Positions 9,895-17,746 of a DNA stretch of 64,000 nucleotides are shown piece by piece (the stretch's first letter is position 1; each line of letters begins with the position of its first letter). A program made the position numbers and the translations under genes. The DNA is from Sinomonas notoginsengisoli (GTDB lineage: Bacteria; Actinomycetota; Actinomycetes; Actinomycetales; Micrococcaceae): positions 1,054,001 through 1,118,000 of the forward strand of contig NZ_JAIZDP010000001.1 in the NCBI RefSeq assembly GCF_021554725.1. The letters run 5' to 3'. The notes below the pieces were generated by a model. It was not told the DNA's origin. It saw only the letters and a list, made by a program, of their open reading frames with translations, and searched no databases.

Positions 9895-10262
9895 AGCGGG
9901 CGCCTGCGATGGCGCCCAGAGCTCTTCAGGGCCGGGCAGACGGGGCGCCTGCAGGAAACACTTTGGCACGGGCCCGCTGGAGACTTGCCTCTGTTTCACG
10001 CTCGGCTTGCCGCTTCTATGGCGCGTTCTATGGCGCGCGACGGCGACTACTCACCTTCCCGTGCCGGGTGAGCTTCCTGGGTTGCGCCGTTCCCTGCAAC
10101 CGGTTCACGTGGGGCAGCAACCACCCAACTGAGTACACATAGCCGTTGACCCAAGTAATCAGAGGGTTACTCGCAACGAAAAAGTCGAGTACAGGCGGGT
10201 AGTGCGCAGGTGAAGGCGCAAGTGGGAGTCTGGCAGGTGTGGACCCGACGGCGCTCAATAGG

Positions 10263-10274
10263 GGCAACGTTGCC
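10263..10274. promoter_or_regulatory. 12-bp perfect palindrome upstream of the pilin gene
   Basis: GGCAACGTTGCC lies 33 bases before the first Flp start codon, in the likely 5' leader or promoter-proximal region. It could be an operator for a dimeric regulator. No second copy was seen at the second pilin gene. Function is inferred from symmetry and position only. Confidence 0.3.
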
Positions 10275-10306
10275 ATTGGTCTTACCCGCTTGTAAAGGAC
10301 TCAATC

Positions 10307-10495
10307 ATGGACAAGCTCATGGTTTCCCTCCTCTCCTTCTGGAACGACATCACAGGCACCGACAGGGAGAAGGGCGCCACCATGGTCGAGTACGGCATCA
10401 TGGTCGCACTCATCGCAATTGTCGTCCTGGCGGCGGTGACGCCGCTCGGCGCCGCCATCGCAGCGCTCTTCAACAGGGTCACTGCAGCCATCTAA
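10307..10495 (+). CDS. flp: Flp-type IVb pilin 1
   Basis: 62 residues. A short leader with EKG before the processing site is followed by ATMVEYGIMVALIAIVVLAAVTPLG: the Flp signature with Glu5-Tyr6 after the Gly cleavage point and one hydrophobic assembly helix. It is the structural subunit of the Tad (tight adherence) pilus. An AAAGGA ribosome-binding site sits 7 bases before the ATG. It is the first gene of the plus-strand tad operon and has a close paralogue 155 bases downstream. Confidence 0.93.
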   Translation: MDKLMVSLLSFWNDITGTDREKGATMVEYGIMVALIAIVVLAAVTPLGAAIAALFNRVTAAI

Positions 10496-10585
10496 CCTCC
10501 ACGTGGTTACGGCAACGCACTGCAGAACGCAGGGGTACCCGAGGCGTCGTGCTCCGAGACAGGCCGAGTGAGATGTCACGGAACC

Positions 10586-10606
10586 AAGTCCCGCGGGGCT
10601 TGTTTT
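10586..10606 (+). terminator. Possible attenuator between the two pilin genes
   Basis: A short self-complementary element (aagtcccgcggggctt) is followed directly by gtttt in the 155-base gap between flp1 and flp2. The stem is only 6-7 bp, so this would be a leaky terminator that could raise pilin 1 transcript over the rest of the operon. Confidence 0.3.
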
Positions 10607-10650
10607 CCGCGATTGTTGCCCTGGCACCACCTGATTAAAAGGAACATGAC

Positions 10651-10845
10651 GTGGACAAGCTCATGATCTCAATCATCACCTTCTGGACCGACCTGGCCGG
10701 CACCGACGAGGGCAAGGAGAAGGGCGCGACGATGGTTGAGTACGGCATCATGGTCGCCCTCATCGCGATCGTCGTCCTGGCGGCGGTGACCCCGCTCGGC
10801 GCCGCAATCGCAGCGCTGTTCAACCAAATCACTGCGGCCATCTGA
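10651..10845 (+). CDS. flp: Flp-type IVb pilin 2
   Basis: 64 residues, GTG start preceded by AAAAGGAAC. The mature hydrophobic region is identical to pilin 1 from ATMVEYGIM through AALFN; differences are confined to the leader side (DLAGTDEGKEKG against DITGTDREKG) and one or two C-terminal residues. This is a tandem duplication that provides either more pilin or a minor subunit. Confidence 0.92.
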   Translation: MDKLMISIITFWTDLAGTDEGKEKGATMVEYGIMVALIAIVVLAAVTPLGAAIAALFNQITAAI

Positions 10846-10891
10846 ACATCACCTGTGTTCTAGCGCGTGGTGGACCCAGGGCCAGCCCGTC

Positions 10892-11311
10892 ATGGAGACC
10901 ACCACGCGTCGTTTCAGCACTCCTAGGGGCATCATGAAGAGGAAGCCGTCTGTTCACCGCGAACGCGGTGCCGCAGCGGTGGAATTCGCTCTCGTGCTAC
11001 CGCTCCTGATTACCTTGGTATTGGGGATCATCGAATTCGGCCACCTGTACAACGCTCAGATCGTGATCACGAATGCAGCGCGCGAGGCGGCACGAACGAT
11101 GGCAATCACCAACAACTCAGGAACCGCCGCCTCTGCAGCGCAGGCGGTGGCAACCGGCTACACCATCAACGTCACCGTGGGCGCCTGCACATCTGGCGCC
11201 GAGGTGGTCGCGAACGTGACCTCCGGCGTTGGACTTCTCACAGGAAGCTGGCTTGGCATGCCGAGCACCATCACCGTCAATGGGCAGGGGGCCATGCGGT
11301 GCGGTGGCTGA
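10892..11311 (+). CDS. tadE: TadE-like pseudopilin/pilus assembly protein
   Basis: 139 residues. The RGAAAVEFALVLPLLITLVLGIIEFGHLYNAQIVITNAAREAARTMA segment is the TadE domain: a short Arg-rich N-terminus, Glu5-type processing context (G-AAAVEF) and one transmembrane helix. An alternative start is ATG 10934 (MKRKPSVHRERG), which would remove 14 residues. Its TGA overlaps the ATG of the next gene (TGATG), implying translational coupling. Confidence 0.88.
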   Translation: METTTRRFSTPRGIMKRKPSVHRERGAAAVEFALVLPLLITLVLGIIEFGHLYNAQIVITNAAREAARTMAITNNSGTAASAAQAVATGYTINVTVGACTSGAEVVANVTSGVGLLTGSWLGMPSTITVNGQGAMRCGG

Positions 11312-12324
11312 TGAACAGGCTCCCGCGGTCTGACAGAGAAGGGGGCGCGGTCGCGATCGTCGTAGCCGTGCTCATGGTGGCTCTCCTCGGTTTCGGCGCG
11401 ATTGCCATCGACGTTGGCCGAGTCGCCGCGGAGAAGGCGCAGCTTCAGAACGGGGCCGACGCCTCGGCTCTCGCGGCCGCGCAGTACTGTGCGAAGAACC
11501 CGAGCACCTGCCAGTCGACTGCCGTAAGCCTGGCCAATCTGTACACACCCGCGAACTCCAACGACCGCACGGCGGTGGCGTCCGGAGTGACCTTCCCCGC
11601 CTCGAACGAGGTCGCGGTGGACACCTCGACACCGGCCTCAGGCCTCCCCCTGACGTTGGCGCGGGTCTTCGGCCAGACATCCATCCAGGTCCGGGCATCG
11701 GCCACCGCCAAATGGGGGCCACCAGGCCGTGGCAGCGGCTTCCCCCTCGCGTTCTCGAGGGCGTGCTACGACCTCTCCGCCACCACCGCGGCTGGAAGCG
11801 TCCAGCAGTTCCAGTACAAGCCGGGGATGTTCTGCACCGGCCCGTCGGGCACGCAGATTCCTGGCGGCTGGGGATGGCTGAACAGCACCAACTGCCAAAC
11901 GAACTCTGTCGCAGGCCAGACAAGCGTCGGCTCCGATCCCGGCAACAATCTCCCCTTGGGCTGCGCCCAGATACTCCAGTCGTGGGTCGACAAGATCAAC
12001 GCCGGAGGGGAGGTCGACGCCGTCTTTCCTGTCTTCAGCAGCTCAACGCAGAACGGAAACAACGGAACGTATCAGATCGCCGGCTATGCCACTCTGAAAA
12101 TGATCGGTTGGAAGCTTGGGGGAGGCAGCAATAATCCTCCGGGCGCCTTCCATAATACGGCGGACTATCTCAGAAGTGTTGGCATCAATCCGGTTTTCGC
12201 GTGCAGCGGCGGTAACGATCGATGCGTGATCGCTCAATTCATCCGCTTCGATATCACCGATTCGAGCTTTGGCTCTGGAAACGGTCAAGACTTCGGCTCA
12301 TCGATCATCACCTTGATCAAGTAA
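11311..12324 (+). CDS. TadG-like Flp pilus assembly membrane protein
   Basis: 337 residues from ATG 11311, which overlaps the tadE stop; a GTG four codons upstream is possible. The N-terminal GGAVAIVVAVLMVALLGFGAIAIDVGRVAAEKAQLQNGADASALAAA is the Tad-G-like N-terminal domain. One membrane helix is followed by the DxGR...ADAAALA-type heptads. The rest is extracytoplasmic with several Cys (YCAKNPSTC, FACSGGNDRC) that could form disulfides. No von Willebrand A motif (DxSxS) is seen, unlike long TadG proteins. Confidence 0.85.
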   Translation: MNRLPRSDREGGAVAIVVAVLMVALLGFGAIAIDVGRVAAEKAQLQNGADASALAAAQYCAKNPSTCQSTAVSLANLYTPANSNDRTAVASGVTFPASNEVAVDTSTPASGLPLTLARVFGQTSIQVRASATAKWGPPGRGSGFPLAFSRACYDLSATTAAGSVQQFQYKPGMFCTGPSGTQIPGGWGWLNSTNCQTNSVAGQTSVGSDPGNNLPLGCAQILQSWVDKINAGGEVDAVFPVFSSSTQNGNNGTYQIAGYATLKMIGWKLGGGSNNPPGAFHNTADYLRSVGINPVFACSGGNDRCVIAQFIRFDITDSSFGSGNGQDFGSSIITLIK

Positions 12325-12345
12325 CCCACAAGAAGGGAAGCAACA

Positions 12346-13107
12346 GTGAGGACCCGCCTACTGGGAGGCGTGGCCGCTCTGATTGTCGCAATCATCGGCA
12401 CCGCTCTACTCCTTACCTACGTCAATAGCGCCGACCAACGCGCCTACGCCAGCACCGAGACCGAAATGGTCTACGTCGTCCAGAAGTCCGTTCAGGCAGG
12501 GACTCCCTCGGCAAGCCTCGGCGACAGTGTCGCCAAGAAGCCTGTTCCCAAGGGGGTAATTCCGGCAGACGCCGTGCTGGACCTCGGAACCATCCGGGGA
12601 AGGGTCGCTTCAGTCGGGCTTCAGCCGGGCGAACAACTGCTCTCGAGCCGCTTCGTCGACGTCAACTCGCTTCATGCCCCTGGACGCGTGGACGCGCCTG
12701 CCGGAATGCAGGAAGTGACGATCAAGCTCCCGATCGAGCGCGTGGTCGGAGGTGCCTTGTCCGCCGGCGACACCGTAGGTGTTCTGCTCTCCGTCCAGTC
12801 TGGCGACAACGCGCCCGCGCAGACCCAGTTCACGTTCAACAAGGTGCTTGTCACCGGAATCCAGGTGTCATCCGGGGCAAACGCGCAGAACAATGCGACG
12901 GCGGCACCGACGCAGAGTGCAGGCGGCCTCGGTGGCGGTGCCAATGGTCCCGGCTCTGAGTACTTGATCACGCTAGCGCGGCCCGCGGCCGACGCCGCCC
13001 GGATCGTCTACGCCGCTGAATTCGGCAAGATCTACCTCACGAAGGAACCGGGCGCCGCGACAGACGGCGATGCTGGCGTTCTCGATAGGACCAAGGTGCT
13101 CCGATGA
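12346..13107 (+). CDS. cpaB: CpaB/RcpC-family Flp pilus assembly protein
   Basis: 253 residues, GTG start after AGAAGGGAAG. One N-terminal transmembrane helix (LLGGVAALIVAIIGTALLLTYV) is followed by a SAF-like domain: VQKSVQAGTP...VPKGVIPADAVLD...GRVASVGLQPGEQLLSSRFVD, where RcpC proteins contact secretin or wall. The C-terminal part ends in an ITLARPAADAARIVYAAEFGKIYLT domain typical of the family. It overlaps cpaE by ATGA. Confidence 0.9.
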   Translation: MRTRLLGGVAALIVAIIGTALLLTYVNSADQRAYASTETEMVYVVQKSVQAGTPSASLGDSVAKKPVPKGVIPADAVLDLGTIRGRVASVGLQPGEQLLSSRFVDVNSLHAPGRVDAPAGMQEVTIKLPIERVVGGALSAGDTVGVLLSVQSGDNAPAQTQFTFNKVLVTGIQVSSGANAQNNATAAPTQSAGGLGGGANGPGSEYLITLARPAADAARIVYAAEFGKIYLTKEPGAATDGDAGVLDRTKVLR

Positions 13108-14306
13108 GCCGCTTCGCAGTCATCACCGCCGATTCGGACTTCGAACACCGGATGCGCCTCGCGGCGGCCAGCCTTCCCGGCTCGCTGCAGTCATTCCAGG
13201 CAAACTTCCTGCCCGCTAGCATCGATGACGTGTTCGGCCAGCTGGTCGGAGAGCCTCTCGAGGTGCTCGTGCTCGGTCCCGACCTTCGGGCTGAGGACGT
13301 CTTCAACTTCGCTAGCGCAGTGGACGCCCGACATCCACATGTGAGCCTTGTCTACGCAGCCCAGGCCACACCGGATCTCGCAATTTCCGCGATGCGGTCG
13401 GGTATTCGGGATCTCATCATGCCGGCGGCTGACCCGGAGTCCCTGAGGAGCCACCTCGAGCAGGCGGCCGCGACGGCTGCCTCCCGACTCGCCGTCGTGC
13501 CATCAGTGGGTGCCATCGATGACGACTCAAAGCAGTCGCACGGACGCGTTATTGCAGTCATGTCACCCAAGGGCGGAGTCGGCAAAACGACGATTGCGAC
13601 CAACATCGCGGTGGGACTCGGCAAGATTGCCCCCATGTCAGTGGTGATTGTCGATCTCGACCTGCAGTTCGGCGATGTTGCAAGTGGGCTCATGCTCAGC
13701 CCGGAGCGCACCGTTCTGGACGCGGCGAGTGGGCCGATGGATTCAATGTCCCTCAAGACATACTTGGCGCCCCATCCCACCAACATCTACGCGCTGTGCG
13801 CTCCGAAGAACCCCGCGGACGCCGATCGGATCTCCCCAGACAAGGTCGCCGAGCTTATCAAGCACTTGGCCGCGGAGTTCCAGTACATCGTGATCGACAC
13901 GTCGCCGGGGCTCGGCGAGCACGTCCTTGCCACCCTCGACCAGGCAACCGACGTGGTGTGGGTGTGCGGAATGGACATCCCGAGCGTCCGGGGCCTCAAG
14001 TCGGGCCTAGAGATCCTCAACGAGCTGCACATGCTCCCAGAGCACCGTCATGTGGTCCTGAACATGGCTGACCGCAAGGCGGGAATCACACTTCAGGACG
14101 TCGAGGCCACTCTCGGTATGCCGGTGGACGTGGTGCTCCCCCGCTCACGGTCGCTTCCGTTATCCACAAACCGCGGTGTGCCCGCCCTCCAGGATGGCGT
14201 GCGAGATCCGTCCGTGAAGGGCCTGCGCAAACTGGTCGACCGGTTCAAGCCGCAGTGGGACAGCCGGAACCACAAGCAGCTCCACCGCAGGGCGGTGTTC
14301 CAGTGA
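13104..14306 (+). CDS. cpaE: CpaE/TadZ-like MinD-family ATPase of the Flp pilus
   Basis: 400 residues. An N-terminal receiver-like domain (~1-125; LEVLVLGPDLRAEDV, AMRSGIRDLIMPA) lacks an obvious phosphoacceptor pocket. A ParA/MinD ATPase domain then shows the deviant Walker A SPKGGVGKTT (~154-163), Walker A' VVIVDLDLQFGDVA and Walker B YIVIDTSPGLGE. TadZ/CpaE positions the pilus machine at the pole or membrane. Translationally coupled on both sides. Confidence 0.93.
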   Translation: MSRFAVITADSDFEHRMRLAAASLPGSLQSFQANFLPASIDDVFGQLVGEPLEVLVLGPDLRAEDVFNFASAVDARHPHVSLVYAAQATPDLAISAMRSGIRDLIMPAADPESLRSHLEQAAATAASRLAVVPSVGAIDDDSKQSHGRVIAVMSPKGGVGKTTIATNIAVGLGKIAPMSVVIVDLDLQFGDVASGLMLSPERTVLDAASGPMDSMSLKTYLAPHPTNIYALCAPKNPADADRISPDKVAELIKHLAAEFQYIVIDTSPGLGEHVLATLDQATDVVWVCGMDIPSVRGLKSGLEILNELHMLPEHRHVVLNMADRKAGITLQDVEATLGMPVDVVLPRSRSLPLSTNRGVPALQDGVRDPSVKGLRKLVDRFKPQWDSRNHKQLHRRAVFQ

Positions 14307-15817
14307 GCCTGTCAGACCGATTGCTTGAAGCTCGCGGCGGGCGAGACCTCCCGAGCGATGCCGCGGCCTCGGACGAATCCAGCGCCGTGTCGCTCGATAA
14401 GGTCAGCTTCGCCCCGGCCGAACATCAGTCGGCCAACCTCAACACGCGGGTGCAGGCCAAGGCCGCTGCTGACGCCGAGGCCCGCCTTGCGGTCCACGAG
14501 ACTGCAACACCGGGAAGCGTTCGTGCGAGTCAGGCCCTACGCGAACTCAAGCAGAAGGTCAGCAGCGATCTCTATGAGCGCGTAGGGGCACGCATCTCGG
14601 ACACGACACTGAGCGAATCGGACCTCAACGAATACGTTCGGAATGAGCTACGCGACGTCGTCGCCGATCAGACCGTGCCCCTGACCTCGAGCGAGCGCGG
14701 CCGGCTCATCGACGAGGTGATGGACGATGTCCTCGGACTCGGCCCTATCCAGCGCTACATCGACGATTCCACCATCACCGAGGTCATGGTGAACCGCGCG
14801 GACCAAGTGTACGTGGAGCGAGACGGCCGCCTTCTGGCCACCGAGACCACGTTCAGCTCGGAGGAACAGCTCCGTCGAGTGATCGAACGGATCGTCTCGC
14901 GGGTGGGGCGGCGCATTGACGAGTCCTCGCCTCTCGTCGATGCAAGGCTCTCGGACGGCTCGCGCGTCAACGCGATCATCCCGCCGCTTGCAGTCAATGG
15001 CGCTGCCTTGACTATCCGCAAGTTTTCCCGAGAGGTCCTCACCGTCGACCGGCTGATCGAACTCGGCACGCTGACTCCCGAGATGGCGGACCTCCTCCGA
15101 GCCTGCGTCGAGGCCCGGATGAACATCATCATCTCCGGCGGTACCGGCACCGGCAAGACCACGCTACTCAATGTGATCTCCTCGTACATTCCCCACACCG
15201 AGCGGATCGTGACGATCGAGGACGCGGTCGAGCTTCAGCTCCAGCAGGAGCATGTGATCCGTCTCGAGAGCCGGCCGCCCAATATCGAGGGCCAAGGGGC
15301 CATCACCATCCGCGACCTGGTACGGAATTCACTGCGCATGCGTCCAGACCGCATCGTTGTGGGCGAGGTCCGCGGCGGGGAGACGCTGGACATGCTCCAG
15401 GCCATGAACACGGGCCACGACGGATCACTTTCCACTGTGCACGCCAACACCCCTCGGGACGCAATCTCCCGCCTCGAGACGCTCGTGCTGATGGCAGGGC
15501 TGGACCTCCCATTGCGGGCGATTCGCGAGCAAATCGCCTCCGCCGTGAACCTGATCGTGCATTTGACCCGACTCCGGGACGGCACCCGAAGAGTAACCCA
15601 TGTCACGGAAGTTCAGGGCATGGAAGGAGAGATCGTCACCCTCCAAGACGCCTTCCTGTTCGACTACGGCGCCGGCATGGACTCCAGCGGCCGATTCCTC
15701 GGACATCCCGTGCCCACTGGCGTCCGCCCCAGGTTCACCGAACGGTTCGCCGAACTCGGCATTGCGCTCAACCCGGCGGTCTTCGGCACGCACTTCGGGA
15801 GGATTGGCCGTGGATAA
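14303..15817 (+). CDS. cpaF: CpaF/TadA secretion ATPase of the Flp pilus
   Basis: 504 residues from the GTG at 14303, which overlaps the cpaE stop (GTGA); the open frame starts 16 codons earlier but inside cpaE. The N-terminal domain (~150-270) and RecA-like domain carry Walker A GGTGTGKTT (K285), the Asp box VTIEDAVELQL, Walker B RIVVGEVRGGE and His box DGSLSTVHAN. It powers pilin extraction and polymerisation through TadB/TadC. Confidence 0.95.
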   Translation: MSLSDRLLEARGGRDLPSDAAASDESSAVSLDKVSFAPAEHQSANLNTRVQAKAAADAEARLAVHETATPGSVRASQALRELKQKVSSDLYERVGARISDTTLSESDLNEYVRNELRDVVADQTVPLTSSERGRLIDEVMDDVLGLGPIQRYIDDSTITEVMVNRADQVYVERDGRLLATETTFSSEEQLRRVIERIVSRVGRRIDESSPLVDARLSDGSRVNAIIPPLAVNGAALTIRKFSREVLTVDRLIELGTLTPEMADLLRACVEARMNIIISGGTGTGKTTLLNVISSYIPHTERIVTIEDAVELQLQQEHVIRLESRPPNIEGQGAITIRDLVRNSLRMRPDRIVVGEVRGGETLDMLQAMNTGHDGSLSTVHANTPRDAISRLETLVLMAGLDLPLRAIREQIASAVNLIVHLTRLRDGTRRVTHVTEVQGMEGEIVTLQDAFLFDYGAGMDSSGRFLGHPVPTGVRPRFTERFAELGIALNPAVFGTHFGRIGRG

Positions 15818-16754
15818 TCAGGCAATCCTCATCGTGGGCCTACTTGCCGTCTACGCGGGACTCGGCAGTCTCGTTGTCTTCTGGGGGCGCTCCCGCCGTG
15901 CCGTCAGTGCCGACCGGCGTCGCCCGCAACGGGCTGGCTCCGAGGCGTCGCCGTTATCGCTGATGGCGAACAAGGCGGTGGCGACTGTGAACCGTTCGCT
16001 TCAGGGCAGAGAGCTCAAGGTCCTGACGGCCGACAAGTTCGAGCAGGCCGGGGTGTCGATGCGGGCGGCAGACTTCATCGTCATGAGCGCCGGGGCCGCC
16101 ATCGCGGGGGTTATCTTCGGCTGGCTCATCGCAGGCCCGGTCCTCGGAATCCTCGTAGGCATCCTCGTAGTCACCGGACTGCTCGTCTGGCTCAATGTCA
16201 AGGTGTCGAAACGACAAGGGAAGTTCGCCGACCAACTCCCGGACACTCTACAACTCATTGCTGGCAGCATGCGTGCCGGTCATAGCCTCCTGCGGGCAAT
16301 CGACGCCGCGTCCGAGCAGTCGCCGCAACCGATGGCAGACGAACTCCGGCGCGTCATCAACGAATCTCGGATCGGCCGCGACCTCGGGGAAGCCCTTTTG
16401 CACACGGCGGCCCGCATGAAGAGTGAGGATTTCCTGTGGACAGCTCAGGCCATTGAGACCCAGCGTGAGGTCGGCGGCAACTTAGCGGAGGTCCTCGACA
16501 ACGTCAACCACACCATCCGTGAACGGGCACAGCTGGGCCGCCAGGTGCGCGCACTCTCCGCCGAGGGACGCCTCTCTGCGTTCATCCTCGTCGCACTGCC
16601 GATCGCACTGCTAATCATCATCTCGATGATCAACCCGAGCTATGGAATCACGTTCTTCACGACCGTTCCGGGCTGGCTGATGCTCGGACTCATTGCGGTG
16701 ATGATGACTCTGGGGACGATCTGGATGCTGCGGCTCGTCAAGCCCAAGTACTAG
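15810..16754 (+). CDS. tadB: TadB, Flp pilus inner-membrane platform protein
   Basis: 314 residues from GTG 15810, whose codon overlaps the cpaF TAA region. An N-terminal helix (AILIVGLLAVYAGLGSLVVFW) and a pair of membrane helices near residues 85-135 precede a GspF/T2SF cytoplasmic domain (FADQLPDTLQLIAGSMRAGHSLLRAIDAASEQ...ALLHTAARMKSEDFLWTAQAIETQREVGGNLAEVL). Two further C-terminal helices follow. It pairs with TadC as platform for the ATPase. Confidence 0.93.
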   Translation: MDNQAILIVGLLAVYAGLGSLVVFWGRSRRAVSADRRRPQRAGSEASPLSLMANKAVATVNRSLQGRELKVLTADKFEQAGVSMRAADFIVMSAGAAIAGVIFGWLIAGPVLGILVGILVVTGLLVWLNVKVSKRQGKFADQLPDTLQLIAGSMRAGHSLLRAIDAASEQSPQPMADELRRVINESRIGRDLGEALLHTAARMKSEDFLWTAQAIETQREVGGNLAEVLDNVNHTIRERAQLGRQVRALSAEGRLSAFILVALPIALLIIISMINPSYGITFFTTVPGWLMLGLIAVMMTLGTIWMLRLVKPKY

Positions 16755-16763
16755 GAGCCAGGC

Positions 16764-17642
16764 ATGAACCTTCTTCCCTTCGCGGCTATCCTCCTCATCG
16801 CCGCACCGGCCGCATACTTCACCTGGGTCTTGATCGCAACCGACCGCACGAGCCGCAGCCTCATCGAGAAGAACCTCGGTCTCGCCAAGGCGGGTCCCAA
16901 GCACTCGACGCTCTCCATCCCAGACGCCTTGCACAAGCTCGCGGACAAGGTGACCCCAGTGGGCTATGCAGCGTGGCTGGACAAGAAGCTGGCCGGTGCA
17001 GGGCGGCCCAAGTCCTGGCCTCTCGAGCGCGTGATTATCCTCAAGCCGATCCTGGCCGCGGTCGGGCTGGGCTTCGGGCTGCTGTCATACCTGAATAGCC
17101 CCTCCGGCGGTTCTCTCCTCCTTATGCTCGGGATGGGCACGTTCGGGTACTTCCTGCCGGATCTCCTCGTCATCAATCGAGCGACGAAGCGCCGTGACGC
17201 CATCCAGCTCGCCCTGCCCAACATGCTCGATCAGATGCTGATCTCGGTCGAGGCCGGAGTCGGATTCGAAGCCGCCATGACGCGGGCTGCCCAGAACAGC
17301 ACGGGCCCGCTGGCCGATGAGTTCCTGCGGTCGCTGCAGGATATTCAAGTGGGCCGGTCACGCAGCGAGGCCTATCTGGATCTGGCCCAGCGCGCGGAGG
17401 TGACCGAGTTGACGTCCTTCCTCCGCGCGATCGTCCAAGCCGACCAATACGGCATCGCGATCGCCCAGGTCATGCGGGCGCAGGCCCACGAGATGCGCAT
17501 TCGTCGCCGGCAACGGGCTGAGGAGCACGCCATGAAGATCCCAGTGAAGATCCTCTTCCCGCTGGTCCTACTCATCTTCCCGTGCCTGTTCGTCATCATC
17601 CTCGGTCCGGCCGCATTGAGCATCGTTCAGGCCTTCCACTAG
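16764..17642 (+). CDS. tadC: TadC, Flp pilus inner-membrane platform protein
   Basis: 292 residues, preceded by AGGAGCC. One N-terminal helix, two mid helices (ILAAVGLGFGLLSYL and LLLMLGMGTFGYFLPDLLV), then the T2SF domain (ALPNMLDQMLISVEAGVGFEAAMTRAAQNSTGPLADEFLRSLQDIQVGRSRSEAYLDLAQRAEV) and a last helix (FPLVLLIFPCLFVIILGPA). It is the last gene of the operon; the stop is followed by a strong terminator. No TadV/CpaA prepilin peptidase follows, so that enzyme must be encoded elsewhere. Confidence 0.93.
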   Translation: MNLLPFAAILLIAAPAAYFTWVLIATDRTSRSLIEKNLGLAKAGPKHSTLSIPDALHKLADKVTPVGYAAWLDKKLAGAGRPKSWPLERVIILKPILAAVGLGFGLLSYLNSPSGGSLLLMLGMGTFGYFLPDLLVINRATKRRDAIQLALPNMLDQMLISVEAGVGFEAAMTRAAQNSTGPLADEFLRSLQDIQVGRSRSEAYLDLAQRAEVTELTSFLRAIVQADQYGIAIAQVMRAQAHEMRIRRRQRAEEHAMKIPVKILFPLVLLIFPCLFVIILGPAALSIVQAFH

Positions 17643-17664
17643 CCGCCCGCACGGGCCCTTGGAC

Positions 17665-17703
17665 GGAGTCCCCTCCCGGTACCCAGAACCGGGAGGGGAC
17701 TCC
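17665..17703 (+). terminator. Terminator of the tad operon
   Basis: Perfect 16-bp stem ggagtcccctcccggt (17665-17680) / accgggaggggactcc (17688-17703) with a 7-base loop, 22 bases after the tadC stop and before the convergent truA stop. Confidence 0.8.
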
Positions 17704-17746
17704 TGCACTGTGCGGCCCAGGTTTTCGGCTATGGGTTCGACGCCGC

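Larger units (their letters stand above)
9668..10306. other. Divergent intergenic region between rplM and the tad operon
   Basis: 639 bases with no convincing gene. It holds the minus-strand rplM promoter (9865-9894), a ~190-base rplM leader, and on the plus side the upstream region of the pilin operon with a perfect 12-bp palindrome. A TTGACC at 10146 followed by agtaa...ttact (10154-10171) is also seen, but no matching -10. Short frames here on both strands have no protein-like features. Confidence 0.6.

Noticed and set aside
10028-10276. 82-codon minus-strand frame upstream of the pilin genes
   Set aside because: No ribosome-binding site, no domain, overlaps the likely regulatory region; treated as non-coding.
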